Shown here: piece after piece, positions 20,691 to 31,784 of the stretch
How positions within the stretch are numbered: the first letter of the stretch is position 1
Layout: every line of letters begins with the position of its first letter
Origin: Ditylenchus dipsaci
Taxonomy: Eukaryota; Nematoda; Chromadorea; Rhabditida; Anguinidae
DNA length: 64,000 nt
Reading direction: 5' to 3'
NCBI GenBank assembly: GCA_004194705.1
Contig: SADC01000545.1
Coordinates: 16,193 to 80,192 of the forward strand
Program-made: the position numbers and the translations under genes
Notes under the pieces: model-generated
Database searches by the model: none
Told to the model about the DNA's origin: nothing
Seen by the model: the letters and a program-made list of their open reading frames with translations, nothing else

Positions 20691-21421
20691 GTTTTTTTAG
20701 ATAAATGATATAAAAAGTCCTTTTTTAAAACAAAAATTCATAGCTTATAACCCACTTTTCAATATTTCTCAAGGTCCCACAAAAAAATAAAAACTACTCC
20801 ATGGTTTTTTTGAGATAAATGATCTAAAGAATAGATAAAATCCGTTTATAGAAAGAAAACTGGCAGAGATCTGCACTATGAGCAACCTATAATAACAAAA
20901 TAACAGAGAAATTACGAAAATGTGAGATTTAAAGAAATTTGAAACAAAATCAGTCAATCGTGCCTAGAAATATTATTACCAGGTTAAAGTAAGATATGGT
21001 TAAAAAAAAATTGACTCAGAATTTAAGAAAGTTTTAAATATGTAAAAACAACCAAAAAGTTGATTATGTGCCTAATGAATTCAGTGAATAAATGTTTAGC
21101 ACCACAAATTTATAATCCTCCTTATATTTGAGTGGTAAAATGCATTAGCACTTCCTTTTGCTAAAAACCTAAATGCATCTGACACTTTTTGAAAAGAAGA
21201 AAAAGCAAAATATTTTGGTTAGTTAGCTAGTTGCCAACTAACTGGCTAGAAATGTTATTAGTAATGGAGAAAGCAGGGCAAAATTTTTAAATACAACTGG
21301 AAAAATAGCATAAAAATGTTGGTAGATTAGAACTGAATTACAAACAAATTGATTTAAAAAATCACAGTTCGCCTTGGTCGCCCAATTAAATTTTTTGGAA
21401 TTTTTTTTGGCTTTAATCTAG
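20691..21421. other. No gene seen
   Basis: AT-rich. The longest ORF (62 codons near 20769-20957) shows no family motif. Confidence 0.45.
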
Positions 21422-21429
21422 AGTTGAAC

Positions 21430-22015
21430 TAGAGAATCGGGCGCTGCGATACATCGCAGCGCAAGATTGAAGCGTACGCGGCAAATTTGAGCCGAAAACA
21501 TCGCAGCGCAACAGCGTACGCAAATTTTTGAAAACAGTGCATATCGCAGCGCAACCACAAATGGCCGAAAAACGGTAAAATATCGATTACCGACGGTCAA
21601 TGAATTTTTTTTGAAATTTTTGATCAAAATCTTCAATTTTCAGGACAAAAGTTTCTGGAAAGTCGACCCGTACACCAAAATCTCATCCTGAATCCGAATC
21701 CGTTGAGATCAGATCAAATAATTTTTATGGGCTGATATATAGCTATTTTGAGTAGATAGACCAGGAATTTGGCACCATTTACCTATTTTAGTAGATATCT
21801 CAGTCTATGAAAAATTATTTCGATCTGATCTCAACGGATTCGGATTCAAGATGAGATTTTGGTATTAGGGTCACTTTCCAGAAACTTTTGCCCTGAAAAT
21901 TGACGATTTCGATCAAAATTTTGAAAAAAAAATTCATTGACCGTCGGTAATCGATAGCCGTCCCCGAAAAACATCGCAGCGCATCATCACAAAAAAGGTA
22001 AAAACCGATACTCTA
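21430..22015. mobile_element. 8-bp-TSD element with CATCGCAGCGCA words
   Basis: TAGAGAATCGG left end, CCGATACTCTA right end; flanks AGTTGAAC and GGTTGAAC match at 7 of 8. CATCGCAGCGCA recurs on both arms. Its interior (TGAATCCGAATCCGTTGAGA and GATCTGATCTCAACGGATTC) matches the interior of 46233-46722, which has entirely different terminal words. It has inserted into the left end of an older TAGGGTTG-type element that continues to 22247. Confidence 0.87.
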
Positions 22016-22247
22016 GGTTGAACAATGGTCAATTGTTTGGTCAATTGAATATTATTCGACCGGTAAACGAAAAATGGGTCAATTGTTCACCGCTATTTGC
22101 AGACTCTGTTACAGTCAATTATCCCAATACAGTCAACTCTCCCAATAGATATGAAAAATTTTACAATTGACCGCTATTTGGCAAATTGCTGTCAAGTGAC
22201 CGGTCACTTGACAGAGTTTTTATTTGACCATTCAATTGTACAACCCT
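22016..22247. mobile_element. TAGGGTTG-type element with GGTCAATTG words
   Basis: GGTTGAACAATGG on the left and TTGTACAACCCTA on the right; GGTCAATTGTTTGGTCAATT and its relatives fill the space. The left terminus was split by the insertion at 21430-22015. Confidence 0.65.
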
Positions 22248-22253
22248 AGTTAA

Positions 22254-22475
22254 AGGGCCATTGCCACCTGTTTTGAATTGTCCCCGCCAATTCAAATTTT
22301 TTACCTAATCATTCAACTTCTGTACTAGTTTTTTAGCTTGGTTTCTAACAAAACAAGGCCTAGAATTTAATTTTAGGGATAGTTTTGTTAAAACCAAGTT
22401 AAAAAATTCGTACGTAAATCCGACAATAAAGAAAAAAATTAAATAGGCGGGGGACAACCGTTGTCGGAGACGGCG
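22254..22475. mobile_element. TTAA element, right end missing
   Basis: TTAA then AGGGCCATTGCCACCTGTTT, arms through CCCCGCCAATTC, ending GGAGACGGCGATGG without the terminal CCCT. Same family as 41778-42504. Confidence 0.75.
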
Positions 22476-22544
22476 ATGGTCAGCTGATCAGCTACAAAAA
22501 GACGAAAACCAGATGCGAAAAATAGTGTTTGCTAATGGCTGTAT

Positions 22545-22965
22545 GTGAATTTCCCCACCAAAAGTGTGAAATTCCCCACCAAATTACTGAATTTCCCCAC
22601 CAAATTTTTAAAACGACCATATCTCAGTGTTTTCTTATCATTTTTTTTATTTTTTTTCAGACCAGCATGCAGCCCTACTCTTCCAAACTGTTATAATTTA
22701 AAAAACATTGAGAAAAAATAGTTTACATAAAACAAGAAGTTGTTTTATAAAAACCAACTTTTCTCAATGTTTTTAAAATTTTAACAATTTGTTTGATGGC
22801 TCATTAGAAACTAGAAGAGTAGGGCTGCATGCTGGTCTGAAAAAAATGAACAAATGATAAGAAAACACTGAGATATGGTCGTTTTAAAAATTTGGTGGGA
22901 AATTCAGTAATTTGGTGGGGAATTTCACACTTTTGGTGGGGAAATTCAATTTGATCCTTTGCTAA
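22545..22965. repeat. Hairpin with CCCCACCAAATT words
   Basis: GAATTTCCCCACCAAAAGTG and its inverse bracket the region; CCCCACCAAATTACTGAATT is repeated on each arm. TAGGGCTGCATGCTGGTCTG in the loop is related to the loop at 6690-6705. Confidence 0.7.
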
Positions 22966-22984
22966 TTTCGGGAGGACAAAAGAG

Positions 22985-23200
22985 GACGCTACTGGAATAT
23001 ACCTTTTCCAATAATTTTCAGAGGGTACCTAAACTCACCATTTTTGAAAAAATAATTACTAACAAAAGCCCTTGTTAGTAATGCCCAGGTCTTGAGTCTG
23101 AGCCTAAGCCTACGGGCCTAAGCCTAAATTATTGGGTGGTGTATATTCCAGTAGCGCTTTTGGGAGGAGTATATTTCAGTAGCGCCCAAAACAGAAGATT
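22985..23200. repeat. GCTACTGGAATATACC hairpin with TTAGGC words
   Basis: GACGCTACTGGAATATACC at the left and GTATATTCCAGTAGCGC, then GTATATTTCAGTAGCGC, at the right. GCCTAAGCCTACGGGCCTAA lies between. Confidence 0.65.
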
Positions 23201-23481
23201 TTCAGCTAATTTTCCCTAAAAAATAAAAAATCTCAAAATAATAACAAAAAGCAGTAAAAGTGTTGTGCAACGTCTAGGTCATGCACATCTCTTGAATGTA
23301 AAGTGTTTGCAACAAGAGGAGATGCTCACTTGACTCACTTCTCTTATATATATCTTTGCAGAAAGTTACTCACTAAACTAAGGAATTTTCCTACCAAATT
23401 TTAAAACGTGTTTTTAATCATTATCTTAATTTTTTGATCCAGCACGTAGGCCTGTCCTACTATTTTCAATTAGGTATATAC

Positions 23482-24304
23482 AAGGGTTGTGAAATTTACC
23501 GGGAAATTTGAAATCAGTGAATTCACTAGTAGCCCTAATTTACCGAAGACCGGTAAATTTAGAAATTCGATGACTGTAAAATTTATCGTATAATATACGA
23601 AAATTTCTACTGTCATCGATGTACAGCTAAGGGATGGAGGACGGTCGGGACGGGACGGATCGTCCCGTCTCGGAGGGTTTTGAAGGTTTTTTTCCCGTCC
23701 CGGAAAAATATTTGAGTGTGTCCCGTCCCGGGGAAATTTTCCGATTCCCGGATTTACTGTCCTGTCCCGGCTTTTGAAAATCTGTCCCGTCTTCAAATTC
23801 AAACCCGCCAAAAAATATGCCTTGTTTAAAAAAGTTTAAAAAAATTAACAGGAACACCAAGGTATATCTTTTTTGGGTGGGCGCGAATGCGTATAGAGCC
23901 CTCGGAGGATATGTATATATTGTCCTTGACGTAAAACTGGGATGAAATTTTCTGCATATTTTCTGAAAACCGATTTGTTGTCAAATTTCTTCTTTGTGTC
24001 TCGACCGGGAAAATCATTGTCCCGTCCCGGGATTTTCTTGGTCACGGATTTCCGTCTGGGTGTCCCCTCCCGGATTTTTTTTCAAAATTTTTGTCCCGTC
24101 CCGGAAAAGGCCATTCTCCATTCCTAGCACAGCTATCCTCCGGGAGTAGTTTTTCCCTCGTCGATAACTGTAGAATTTCTCGTGTATGACATGAAAAATT
24201 CGACAGTTGTCAAAAATACTAACTTACGGGTTTTGGGTTAATTAGGAAGTGCCCTGTGAATTTACCTGTAAATTTACCAGTAAGCTCACCATCACCCAAC
24301 CCTA
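23482..24304. mobile_element. 8-bp-TSD element with AATTTACCGG words, containing a nested element
   Basis: AAGGGTTGTG left end, CACCCAACCCTA right end, GTATATAC duplicated exactly (23474-23481, 24305-24312). GAAATTTACCGG, GACCGGTAAATTT and similar words flank a second element inserted at 23629-24126. Confidence 0.9.
23629..24126. mobile_element. 8-bp-TSD element with GTCCCGTCCCGG words
   Basis: AAGGGATGGAGG left, CTCCATTCCTA right; flanks GTACAGCT and GCACAGCT match at 7 of 8. CCCGTCCCGG occurs throughout both arms. The same word and ends are found in 42770-43074. Confidence 0.87.
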
Positions 24305-24312
24305 GTATATAC

Positions 24313-24975
24313 TGATCTGACTGACTGACTGGCACTTGTTTACTTGGCGGGCTCCTTTTTCGGTCAACTATGAATAGTGCTTAGACGTCTTCTAAGTAAA
24401 TTTTGTACGCTAAAAACGATAAAAAGTTGTTTCTCAACAATTTCCGTACTAAAGCATGAGTATTTCAAAAAAATTTTGGCTACCATAACTTGACCAACTG
24501 CCTTGGTCCCTCAAGCTGAATAACCCAAAATAGGTACCTGGATATCCTTAAAAATACCGAAAAGATGGGATTTGAACATAGTTTTGTTAGCTGGGCCTAT
24601 CGCATCAAGAAACTCTGGTATGCGTATTGTTTTTATGCATCCAGAGTCCTTACGAGTGATTTGTGTCTAAGGTAAGTGCGTGCGCGCATCTCTAACTCTC
24701 AAGCCCTTCGGGGCGCAGGGGGCTTGAGAGTTAGAGAGGCGCGCACGCACTTACCTTAGACATGATTCCGAGAAGCACTCTTGATCATAAAATTCATATA
24801 GAAACCTTTTTGCCCAGCTCCAGTGACCAAAACGTGGTAGGATACCTTAATACCGATATTTTAACTTGGGGGACCAAGGCAATCGGTCAACTTATGGTAA
24901 CCAAAATTTTTTTGAAAACCTATTTTTTTAGTGCGGAAATCGTTTGGAAACTACTTTCTTATCGGTGTTAGCGTA
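24313..24975. repeat. Dispersed repeat and hairpin
   Basis: 24540-24770 is the GCATACCAGAG / CAAGCCCCCTGCG family; 24645-24765 forms a hairpin around CTCAAGCCCTTCGGGGCGCA. 24780-24970 resembles 28400-28440 and 36240-36420. No gene. Confidence 0.65.
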
Positions 24976-25535
24976 CAGTCTACTCTCGATAAACTGGCAC
25001 CCCTAAGGACCAGCCTGGGGTGCCAGTTTATCGGGGGTGCCAGTTTAGTGGGATGTTACTTTGCCTAATTTCTCTGTCGGCCAGCCAAATAGGGCTTTTA
25101 CAAAGTGCCAGTTTATCGGGGTGCCAGTTTATCGGGGGTGCCAGTTTAGTGGGATGTTACTTTGCCTAATTTCTCTGTCGGCCAGCCAAATAGGGCTTTT
25201 ACAAAGTGCCAGTTTATCGGGGGTGCCAGTTTATCGGGGGTGCCAGTTTAGTGGGATGTTACTTTGCCTAATTTCTCTGTCGGCCAGCCAAATAGGGCTT
25301 TTACAAAGTGCCAGTTTATCGGGGGTGCCAGTTTAGTGGGATGTTACTTTGCCTAATTTCTCTGTCGGCCAGCCAAATAGGGCTTTTACAAAGTGCCAGT
25401 TTATCGGGGGTGCCAGTTTAGTGGGATGTTACTTTGCCTAATTTCTCTGTCGGCCAGCCAAATAGGGCTTTTACAAAGTGCCAGTTTATCGAGGGTGCCA
25501 GTTTATTGGAGTGCCAGTTTAACGAGAGTAGACTG
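24976..25535. mobile_element. TA-flanked pogo-like element containing a minisatellite
   Basis: CAGTCTACTCTCGATAAACT left and AACGAGAGTAGACTG right, TA borders. The signature GGGTGCCAGTTTATCG recurs. Five tandem units, starting with GGATGTTAC at 25051, 25152, 25254, 25339 and 25424 (spacing 101, 102, 85, 85), carry CTGTCGGCCAGCCAAATAGG. The flanks match an uninterrupted related sequence near 24384-24420 on the other strand. Confidence 0.88.
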
Positions 25536-26640
25536 TATAAAATTACTTAAAAGACGTCTAAACACTATTCATAGTTGACCAAAAAAGGCCTTATACGTAC
25601 AGAATTTCAACGAGTCAGAAAAAAAATTCGAATTCCCGGGTACCACCTCTTATTAGCGTGGGTATGCTCCTTAAAAAGATAATAGAATTTGAAAAAAAAT
25701 CCTTGTAAAAACTAACTTTCTCAACATTTTCTAAACCACATCGCCTCGGTTGCGCGCAAGGATACAAGGCAAAGAAATAAAAAATAATGTTTTAAAACAC
25801 CCAGAAAAAATAATTTTAAAATTTAGTAAGGGAAATCGCAATCCCCATTGGAGCCTATGTTTGGAAACAGGGGCAAGCTAGACTGGATTGTTCTGAGTTC
25901 TCCTATAACACCCAAGTAGTGGCAATCTTATTGGAGGGCATGTTCTTTTCTGGTTGTATTCGATCTCAACTTTAGCCATGTTATTTAGGAGTGTTTCAAA
26001 TCTCCCGGTTTCAGGCCGATCATACCGGATTTTGGTGGCCACTGGCCAAGACTGGGTTAAGTATTATCTGGTGTCCCTCAATCGAAAACAGAATTATCCG
26101 GACAAGGTTTGATTCTATCCAGTGAAGTTTATGGTATTAAATTACTGCCCTTCCCTAACCTTCCAAGCCGAGGCATGACTCAAACGTCGCACTTGATCAA
26201 AACTCAATAAAACTAGCAAACAATTTGAAAAAGAAACATAATTGGAACATGTAGCTGACTAATTGATTAATTTTCCTCAACAAAAGTTTGTTTTTTTGAT
26301 TTGATTTATTGGCGGGGCTTGTGCATAGAACAAATAGTCTTTTGCTCTAACCATATGACCAGACAAAGCTATGGAAAAATTGATGATATCTGGACAGCTA
26401 ACATTAATCTGCTGGTCTAAAAAGCATTAGAGCCAGCAAAAGTAGGGCAGAAAAATAATTTTCGAGGAAGATATAGGGCAACTAGCTGCTGGAAATCTTT
26501 GTCCTGTGGTGTTTCAACCAGGAAATAAGTGTCTCATATTTGACAAATCACTTGGACAGCTTTGATAGAAAAATATTTGAGGGATGCTGAATATATAAAC
26601 TCCAAATAAAGACAGACATAAGGTTTGGTATTCGCCTCCA
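25536..26640. other. No gene seen; TTAA-element fragment at 25625-25672
   Basis: GAATTCCCGGGTACCACCTC..TATTAGCGTGGGTATGC is one end of the 17557-17788 element. The remainder is AT-rich without supported exons. Confidence 0.55.
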
Positions 26641-27190
26641 GTATGCGAAATTTCGGACTTTACTGAAAGTAATTAAAAGTCATTGTAACTTTTCAGAATT
26701 GTGTGCTGAACACGGTTCGATAATGCTAAAATAGCAATTTGACTTGCACGAACGCCAGTTCTGGAGTAGTGTACCTTAGGGTATTCAGGTGGTGCTGATG
26801 TTTTTTAACCTAGGTATCGGTACTCAGGTGAAAGTTTTATGTAATGATACCCAGGTATCCATAGGCTTACCCAGGGGGGCCGTCTAGCTGGGCTATAGCC
26901 CCCCCCCCCCGTCAGGATTTTTTTTAGCCTTTTTTTTTTGTTTTTTCAGCCTTATTTTGGTTTTTTGCCAGTTTAGCCCCCCTCCGTCAGGTTTTTTAGC
27001 CTACTTAGCCCCCCCCCTCCGTCAGAAAATCCTCGGTACGCCTATGCAAGTATCGGTACCCAGGAGCGCCAAAAGCGCTTGGAATCGCCTGAATACTAGC
27101 ACTCAATGCTCAGGTGGTTTAGGTGGATGGCGATATCTGGAGATAAATGGATACTCTGGCAGATAGGATGAAATATGCGCAATTTTTTCT
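26641..27190. repeat. Dispersed repeat with ACACGGTTCGATAAT and CAGGTGGT words
   Basis: CTGAACACGGTTCGATAATG and CTGGAGTAGT recur at 31785-32095, 32385-32450 and 38940-39060, and ACCCAGGTGGT words again at 56340-56440. A hAT-like element is nested at 26872-27044. Confidence 0.65.
26872..27044. mobile_element. hAT-like MITE, CATAGGCTTACCCAGG ends
   Basis: CATAGGCTTACCC left, GGTACGCCTATG right; flanks CAGGTATC and CAAGTATC match at 7 of 8. C runs followed by CCGTCAG occur on both arms. Confidence 0.8.
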
Positions 27191-27786
27191 CTCGTATTGC
27201 TGATTAAATTTTTTTTGTGAACTAATTCTGATAATTTAAAGATGGTTTCTATGTAGTGAACTGTCATTTCAGCTATTTTACGAAAAATAACCTATAAACG
27301 GCATTTTACTACTGTGAAGCCATTTTTAGAATGCTCGAATCAGTTCAGAAAAAGGTTTCAACCCTGAAAAACATGAAACGAAAATTTGCACCAAATAGAC
27401 GACCACTTGGTTTAGATGGCGCATGAATAATCCAGCAGAACTGGGTTGGATTGTATAAATTTTAAAATGATACGAGTTTTTCATAATACAAAAAGAAGAA
27501 TTTTAAAATTCTGCGGGGTATTTACCACGGGAGAATTTACTGCAGGCAAAATTTATCTAGAGCCGATAAAACCATTGAAATAAAAAATAGTTCTGTGTCA
27601 AATCTATAATTTGAGCAATTTCTTCAATTGAAATATTTGAGTATGGAGTCAAACAGCCTGGGAGTCAAATGGTCGCGAGCCAAACGGTCGACACCCGATT
27701 ATCCAACACCCTCAGTCAACCGACATCCCTCGGCGGGTCCCTTTAAATGAAGCTACCCTTGTTAAATCGACACCTTGTATATTTTC
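27191..27786. other. No gene seen
   Basis: AT-rich; words GTCAAACGG/GTCGACA near 27655-27720 and a half pogo-like phrase near 27730. No exon. Confidence 0.4.
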
Positions 27787-27933
27787 TAGGGTTGGTTGAT
27801 TGGTAATTACCCGGGTAATTACCCGGGAAAATACTTTTCCGGCCTTATTCTCCGTGATTACTTGGGTAATTACCCGAAATCACCCGGGTAATTACCCGGA
27901 GAAATACTTTTTCCGGAGAATTACCCAACCCTA
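27787..27933. mobile_element. 8-bp-TSD element with GGTAATTACCCGG words
   Basis: TAGGGTTGG left, CCCAACCCTA right, ATATTTTC duplicated exactly (27779-27786, 27934-27941). Interior is GGTAATTACCCGGGTAATTA and variants. The copy at 63647-63810 has the same word. Confidence 0.92.
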
Positions 27934-28041
27934 ATATTTTCAATTTTTTTTCAAACTCCCGCCAATTTATAGAAAATCCCTTTCGATTTTTTGTTCTTCA
28001 CAATGTGAAAAAAAATTCACTTTGGACGTTTAGACGTGTTT

Positions 28042-28130
28042 GCATGGCGCGGTGGTAAAGCTTTTCGTCAAAGCACTTTACAGATAAAAAAGGATGTTTC
28101 TTTGAGGTGACGACTTCAACCCCGCTACAT
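28042..28130 (+). repeat. tRNA-like block
   Basis: CATGGCGCGGTGGTAAAGC matches a tRNA A box; GACGACTTCAACCCCGC is a weaker B box about 50 bases later. CATG occurs at both outer ends. Not a foldable tRNA by eye. Confidence 0.4.
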
Positions 28131-28710
28131 GGATACCGCCGACTTTTTGATGTTTTTTGCGACCCTAGTAGCGAATACCCCCCCCCAACAATTTTTTTTT
28201 CAAAATCAGGTTTTAACCATTTCTAAGTAATTCTTATGCGCTGAAAACGATAAAAAAAAGGTTGTTTTCGGGCATTTTCTGACCTAAAAAGTTGATTTTT
28301 GGAAAAAAAAAAATTTGACCAAAATTCGACTTTTTGCCTTGGGGACCAAAATATTTTACCTCGTTTTGTCACTGCAGCTAGGCAAAAAAAGTCTCCATAT
28401 GCATTTTATGATCAAGAGTGCTGCTCGGAATTATGTCTAAGGTAAGTGAGTGCGCGCATCTCTAACCAACTTGGTCCCACAAGGCAAAAAGTCGAATTTT
28501 GGTCAAAAAAATTGGTTGCAGAACCACAGGGGGTATCATAGTTTTTCAGTCAAAATTTGAAAAATTTAAATTGGCGCCTTTTGAATTTTAAAGGGATTAA
28601 GGGCTGCATTGGGAGGGAAGGGAATAAAAGGGGACCACTTTTTAGGCAGAACAATAGAAAAGTAAATATATGTATTCTTCGACTGCCTCACCGTGTTTTT
28701 CAACTAGGCC
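28131..28710. other. No gene; dispersed repeat pieces
   Basis: CATGTCTAAGGTAAGTGAGTGCG and TTGGTCCCACAAGGC match the 24645 and 48660 families. 28520-28700 matches 48300-48410 and 48720-48890. Confidence 0.55.
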
Positions 28711-29044
28711 CAGTGATGTCAATAATGCCGAAAAACTGTACTACAGTTGCAAAAACTGTACTACAGTTTAGAACTGTACTACACTTTAAAAACTGTAGTA
28801 CAGTTTCAAAACTGTAGTACAGTTTAAAATAGTAGTCAAAACAGTACTAATGTTTTGAAAACAGTACTACAGTTTTCTGAAAACATTAGTACTGTTTTCA
28901 AAACAGTAGTACTGTTTTGACTACTATTTTAAACTGTACTACAGTTTTGAAACTGTACTACAGTTTTAAAGTGTAGTACAGTTCTAAACTGTAGTACAGT
29001 TTTTGCAACTGTAGTACAGTTTTTCGGCATTATTGACATCACAG
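28711..29044. mobile_element. 8-bp-TSD hairpin with CTGTACTACAGTTTT words
   Basis: CAGTGATGTCAATAATGCC left and GGCATTATTGACATCACAG right, flanks ACTAGGCC and ACTGGGCC (7 of 8). AAACTGTACTACAGTTT, itself nearly palindromic, is repeated along both arms; the whole element is a near-perfect hairpin. Confidence 0.88.
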
Positions 29045-29198
29045 ACTGGGCCGTGGCAAAAAGAGACTCTATAAGCATTTCATGGTCAAGAGTACTTCTC
29101 GGAATCATGTCTAAGGTATGGGGTAATCAGCTTGGGGGCAACGCCTTCTGATTTACAAATCCACTGAACAAATAAATACAATTCCTAGTTGAAACATT

Positions 29199-29450
29199 TC
29201 AATGAAATACTTGAATACCATCCTCCCTTTCGGACCGTTTGACTATACGCATTTGAACACCGCACTGTTCGCACACCATCGTATTCTTGATTAGATTGAG
29301 ACCGACCATAGTTAATAGGACCTCACTGTTTGTCATATGGAAAAGAGAACGCATCGAAATTGTTTTGAAATCAAGCATTTGTTTGATAGACAAAGGTTCG
29401 ATCAAGGATAACTGAGCTTCATCTTTGAGCCTGAAAATATCAGATAACAA
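29199..29450 (-). pseudogene. Zinc-ribbon fragment like ISXO2/Merlin transposases
   Basis: 83 codons. After a helix-rich start comes KNTMVCEQCGVQMRIVKRS then EREDGIQVFH and a stop. The C-x2-C-x-M-x-V-K-R-x-x-R-x-D-G spacing resembles the N-terminal ribbon of Merlin/ISXO2-type transposases, where W-x-C should follow DG; here the reading ends. It would be a truncated N-terminal piece; no DDE domain follows. Also possibly a host zinc-ribbon fragment. Confidence 0.4.
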
Positions 29451-29839
29451 AGGTAGACAGGCGCCTTACAGGCGCCTAACTTTTTCAGAAAACATCGTGT
29501 GATATTTCAATTTATTACAAAATTATTACAAAATATGTCCTTGAACACCAAGCTTTACCTTTACTCCTGTTTACGCTCCCTGGTAACTACTCCCTTCCCC
29601 CGCAGCATAATTTGATTTAAGTATCTCTGTAAGCACGGTAGTATAATGCGTGTCTAGGCTGTTCTCAGGTGGTTGAAGGCTTCAAGACGGTTTGAGGTGG
29701 TTCAGGGGGTTTGGGGTGGTCTGGGTTGTTTCAACTTGGCTCGGGGTGATTTGGAGTAGTCTAATGTGGTTTAAAGTGGTTACGGGTTTTTTGTATATTC
29801 CGAATGTTTGGGATAAATTTGGTGGTTTGAAATCGTTAA
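29451..29839. other. No gene; GGTGGTTTGGGGTGG words
   Basis: 29660-29830 repeats GTGGTTTGAGGTGGTTC-like words on one strand, with relatives near 30200. Dispersed repeat. Confidence 0.5.
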
Positions 29840-30150
29840 AGGGGCATGCTCGCCGCCGATGGAAATATTTTGAAAGGCGGGTACCAGGTCAATTCAAACG
29901 AGAATTATTTGAAAATAAATTTCAGTTGAGTACCTTGCGGAATAAGTAATCAAAAACACTTGCTTCGTTTAATACTATCAATGAGCTAGTGGGATAGCGG
30001 CGGCGGACTGCAAAATTCGGTCGTCGGTTCGATTCCCACTGGATGTATGAATATTCCTCGACTTTTCCAAAATTTCGCAAAATTAATTCTCGTTTGAATT
30101 TCGCTGTACCCGCCTTTCAAAATATTCCCATCGGCGACGAGTATGCCCCT
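29840..30150. mobile_element. TTAA-flanked element with tRNA-like centre
   Basis: AGGGGCATGCTCGCCGCCGA left, TCGGCGACGAGTATGCCCCT right, TTAA borders. Between arms carrying GGCGGGTACC lies a tRNA-like block (about 29985-30050: GTGGGATAGCGGCGGCGG then CGGTTCGATTCCCACTGG). A lone left end of this family is at 9796. Confidence 0.88.
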
Positions 30151-30479
30151 TTAAGGGAAAATAGGTAATATGGGTTGATAAAGTGTGTCGGTATTTTGAG
30201 ATGATTATAGGTGGGTTTGGGGTTGTCTGATATCAGGTATTTTTTCAGTGGATAATACCTGAATTCTGACATGTGTTTTCGGTTTAGCTTTAAAATTCTA
30301 AATTCACTAATAAAATTTTCAATTATCTCGAGATAAAAATTACCACACCATGTTCTTTGATTATTTGACTAATTTCAATGCTCAATTTGCCTGCAAAAAT
30401 CGGTCGTATCTCAAACTAATCTCAAACTAGTTTTTACATAACTGTTCTGAACTTAAAGACCTTGAGTCTGGGGTAGCTA

Positions 30480-30722
30480 TCGTATTTCCTCTAATTTCTC
30501 CCCCGGGGAGTAATTAGAGGCATGCAATTTTTTTAAACTTTAGGTGGCCTGAAATTTCTGTTTCATTTATTGTTTGAGCTGTGTAAAGAGTGCCTGTTAG
30601 ATTTTTTAAATCCCTCACAGGAACTTTTTACACAGCTCAAACAGTGAATGAAAACAGAAATTTCAGACACCTTGAAGTTAGGGGGAGTAATTAGAGGAGG
30701 GGAGAAATTAGAGGAAATACGG
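30480..30722. mobile_element. TA-flanked hairpin MITE, signature GGGGAGAAATTAG
   Basis: TCGTATTTCCTCTAATTTCT left, AGAAATTAGAGGAAATACGG right with TA. CCCCGGGGAGTAATTAGAGG near the left and GGGGGAGTAATTAGAGG near the right. Sister copy of 33368-33611. Confidence 0.85.
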
Positions 30723-31310
30723 TAGTCTAAAAATTTGTCTCATTGTTTAAAAAAACAATCAACACAACTACTTAAATAGACAAACACTCGTGTTTTACAT
30801 ATCATTTCGGACTTTGCTTCCAAAAATTACTTAAGACTTTTTTGGCTTTCAAAAATACGCCGCTATTCCATTGTACCCCCCCCCTCCCCCAAAAGCTATT
30901 CCAGTGTATCCCCCCCTAAAAAAACCAACTTTTTTTATATGCACTCAAAAAACCATTTTTATGCAATAATTTCGCCATAAAAGGACCAGAAAAGCCATTT
31001 AAATAGGGCTCAAGGGCTGTATTGGAGGGAAGGGAATAACACAGGGCCACTTTTTTTTGGCTGCTTTACCATGTTTTTTCAACTCGGACCGTGGCAAAAA
31101 TAGACTCTATATGCCCCCTTCGGGGCGCAGGGGGCTTGGGGCTTGGAGTTGAGATGCGCACACCCACATACCTCAGACACAAATCACTCGAAAGTGACTC
31201 TGGATGCATACCAGAGTTATTTATGCAGTAGGCCCCAGTATTCAAAACTATGTTCAACTTCTTCAATTTCTCGGCCGAAAAAGGCTCCTCCCTTTTCGGC
31301 CTTTGGCTAC
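30723..31310. repeat. C-run repeat and CAAGCCCCCTGCG family
   Basis: GCCGCTATTCCATTGTACCC and GCTATTCCAGTGTATCCCCC near 30868-30915 are tandem copies of the C-run word. 30960-31090 matches 48330-48430, and 31105-31260 the GCATACCAGAG family. Confidence 0.6.
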
Positions 31311-31750
31311 GAGCCATCAGTCCTGTTCATTTCATCGATTCGCGAATCAATTAAAATTGCGCGCCAACGCATGAATCAAATCAACTCGCGCAAATTTTTT
31401 GATATGAATCGATAAATCGATCGCGAGACAAAAAAAAGACGCGCGATCGAATCAATCGAATTCGCGATCTGACCCATCTGACCCGATCTAACCCGATCTG
31501 ACCCGATCTGACCCGATCTGAACTGATCTGATCTAAATCGATCTGATCTTCTTTCAACTTTGTATAAAATACGTTTCGCCGCTAAATTTTGACTTAAAGT
31601 GTCAAATTTGACGAAATAAAGAAAAAATATTATGCCGATCTGATCTGATCTGATCTGATCTTGATCTGATCTGATCTTCGGCGATCTGATCTGATCTGAA
31701 CTGATCTGATCTTGATCTGAACTGATCTGATCTTTGCCCACCTCTGTCAT
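31310..31750. mobile_element. GATCTGATCTGA word element
   Basis: Arms of GATCTGACCCGATCTGACC and GATCTGATCTGATCTGATCT surround a 100-base AT-rich middle; the left portion also has CGATTCGCGAATC. The right end GCCCACCTCTG resembles a common hAT terminus (CAGAGGTGGGC), but the left end has decayed and no target duplication is visible. Confidence 0.6.
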
Positions 31751-31784
31751 CTAGTACCTCCCTAAATGGATATCGACCTCCAGA

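Noticed and set aside
25022..25520. CRISPR-like regular array
   Set aside because: Units are whole tandem copies of 85-102 bases without unique spacers, inside pogo-like ends; a minisatellite.
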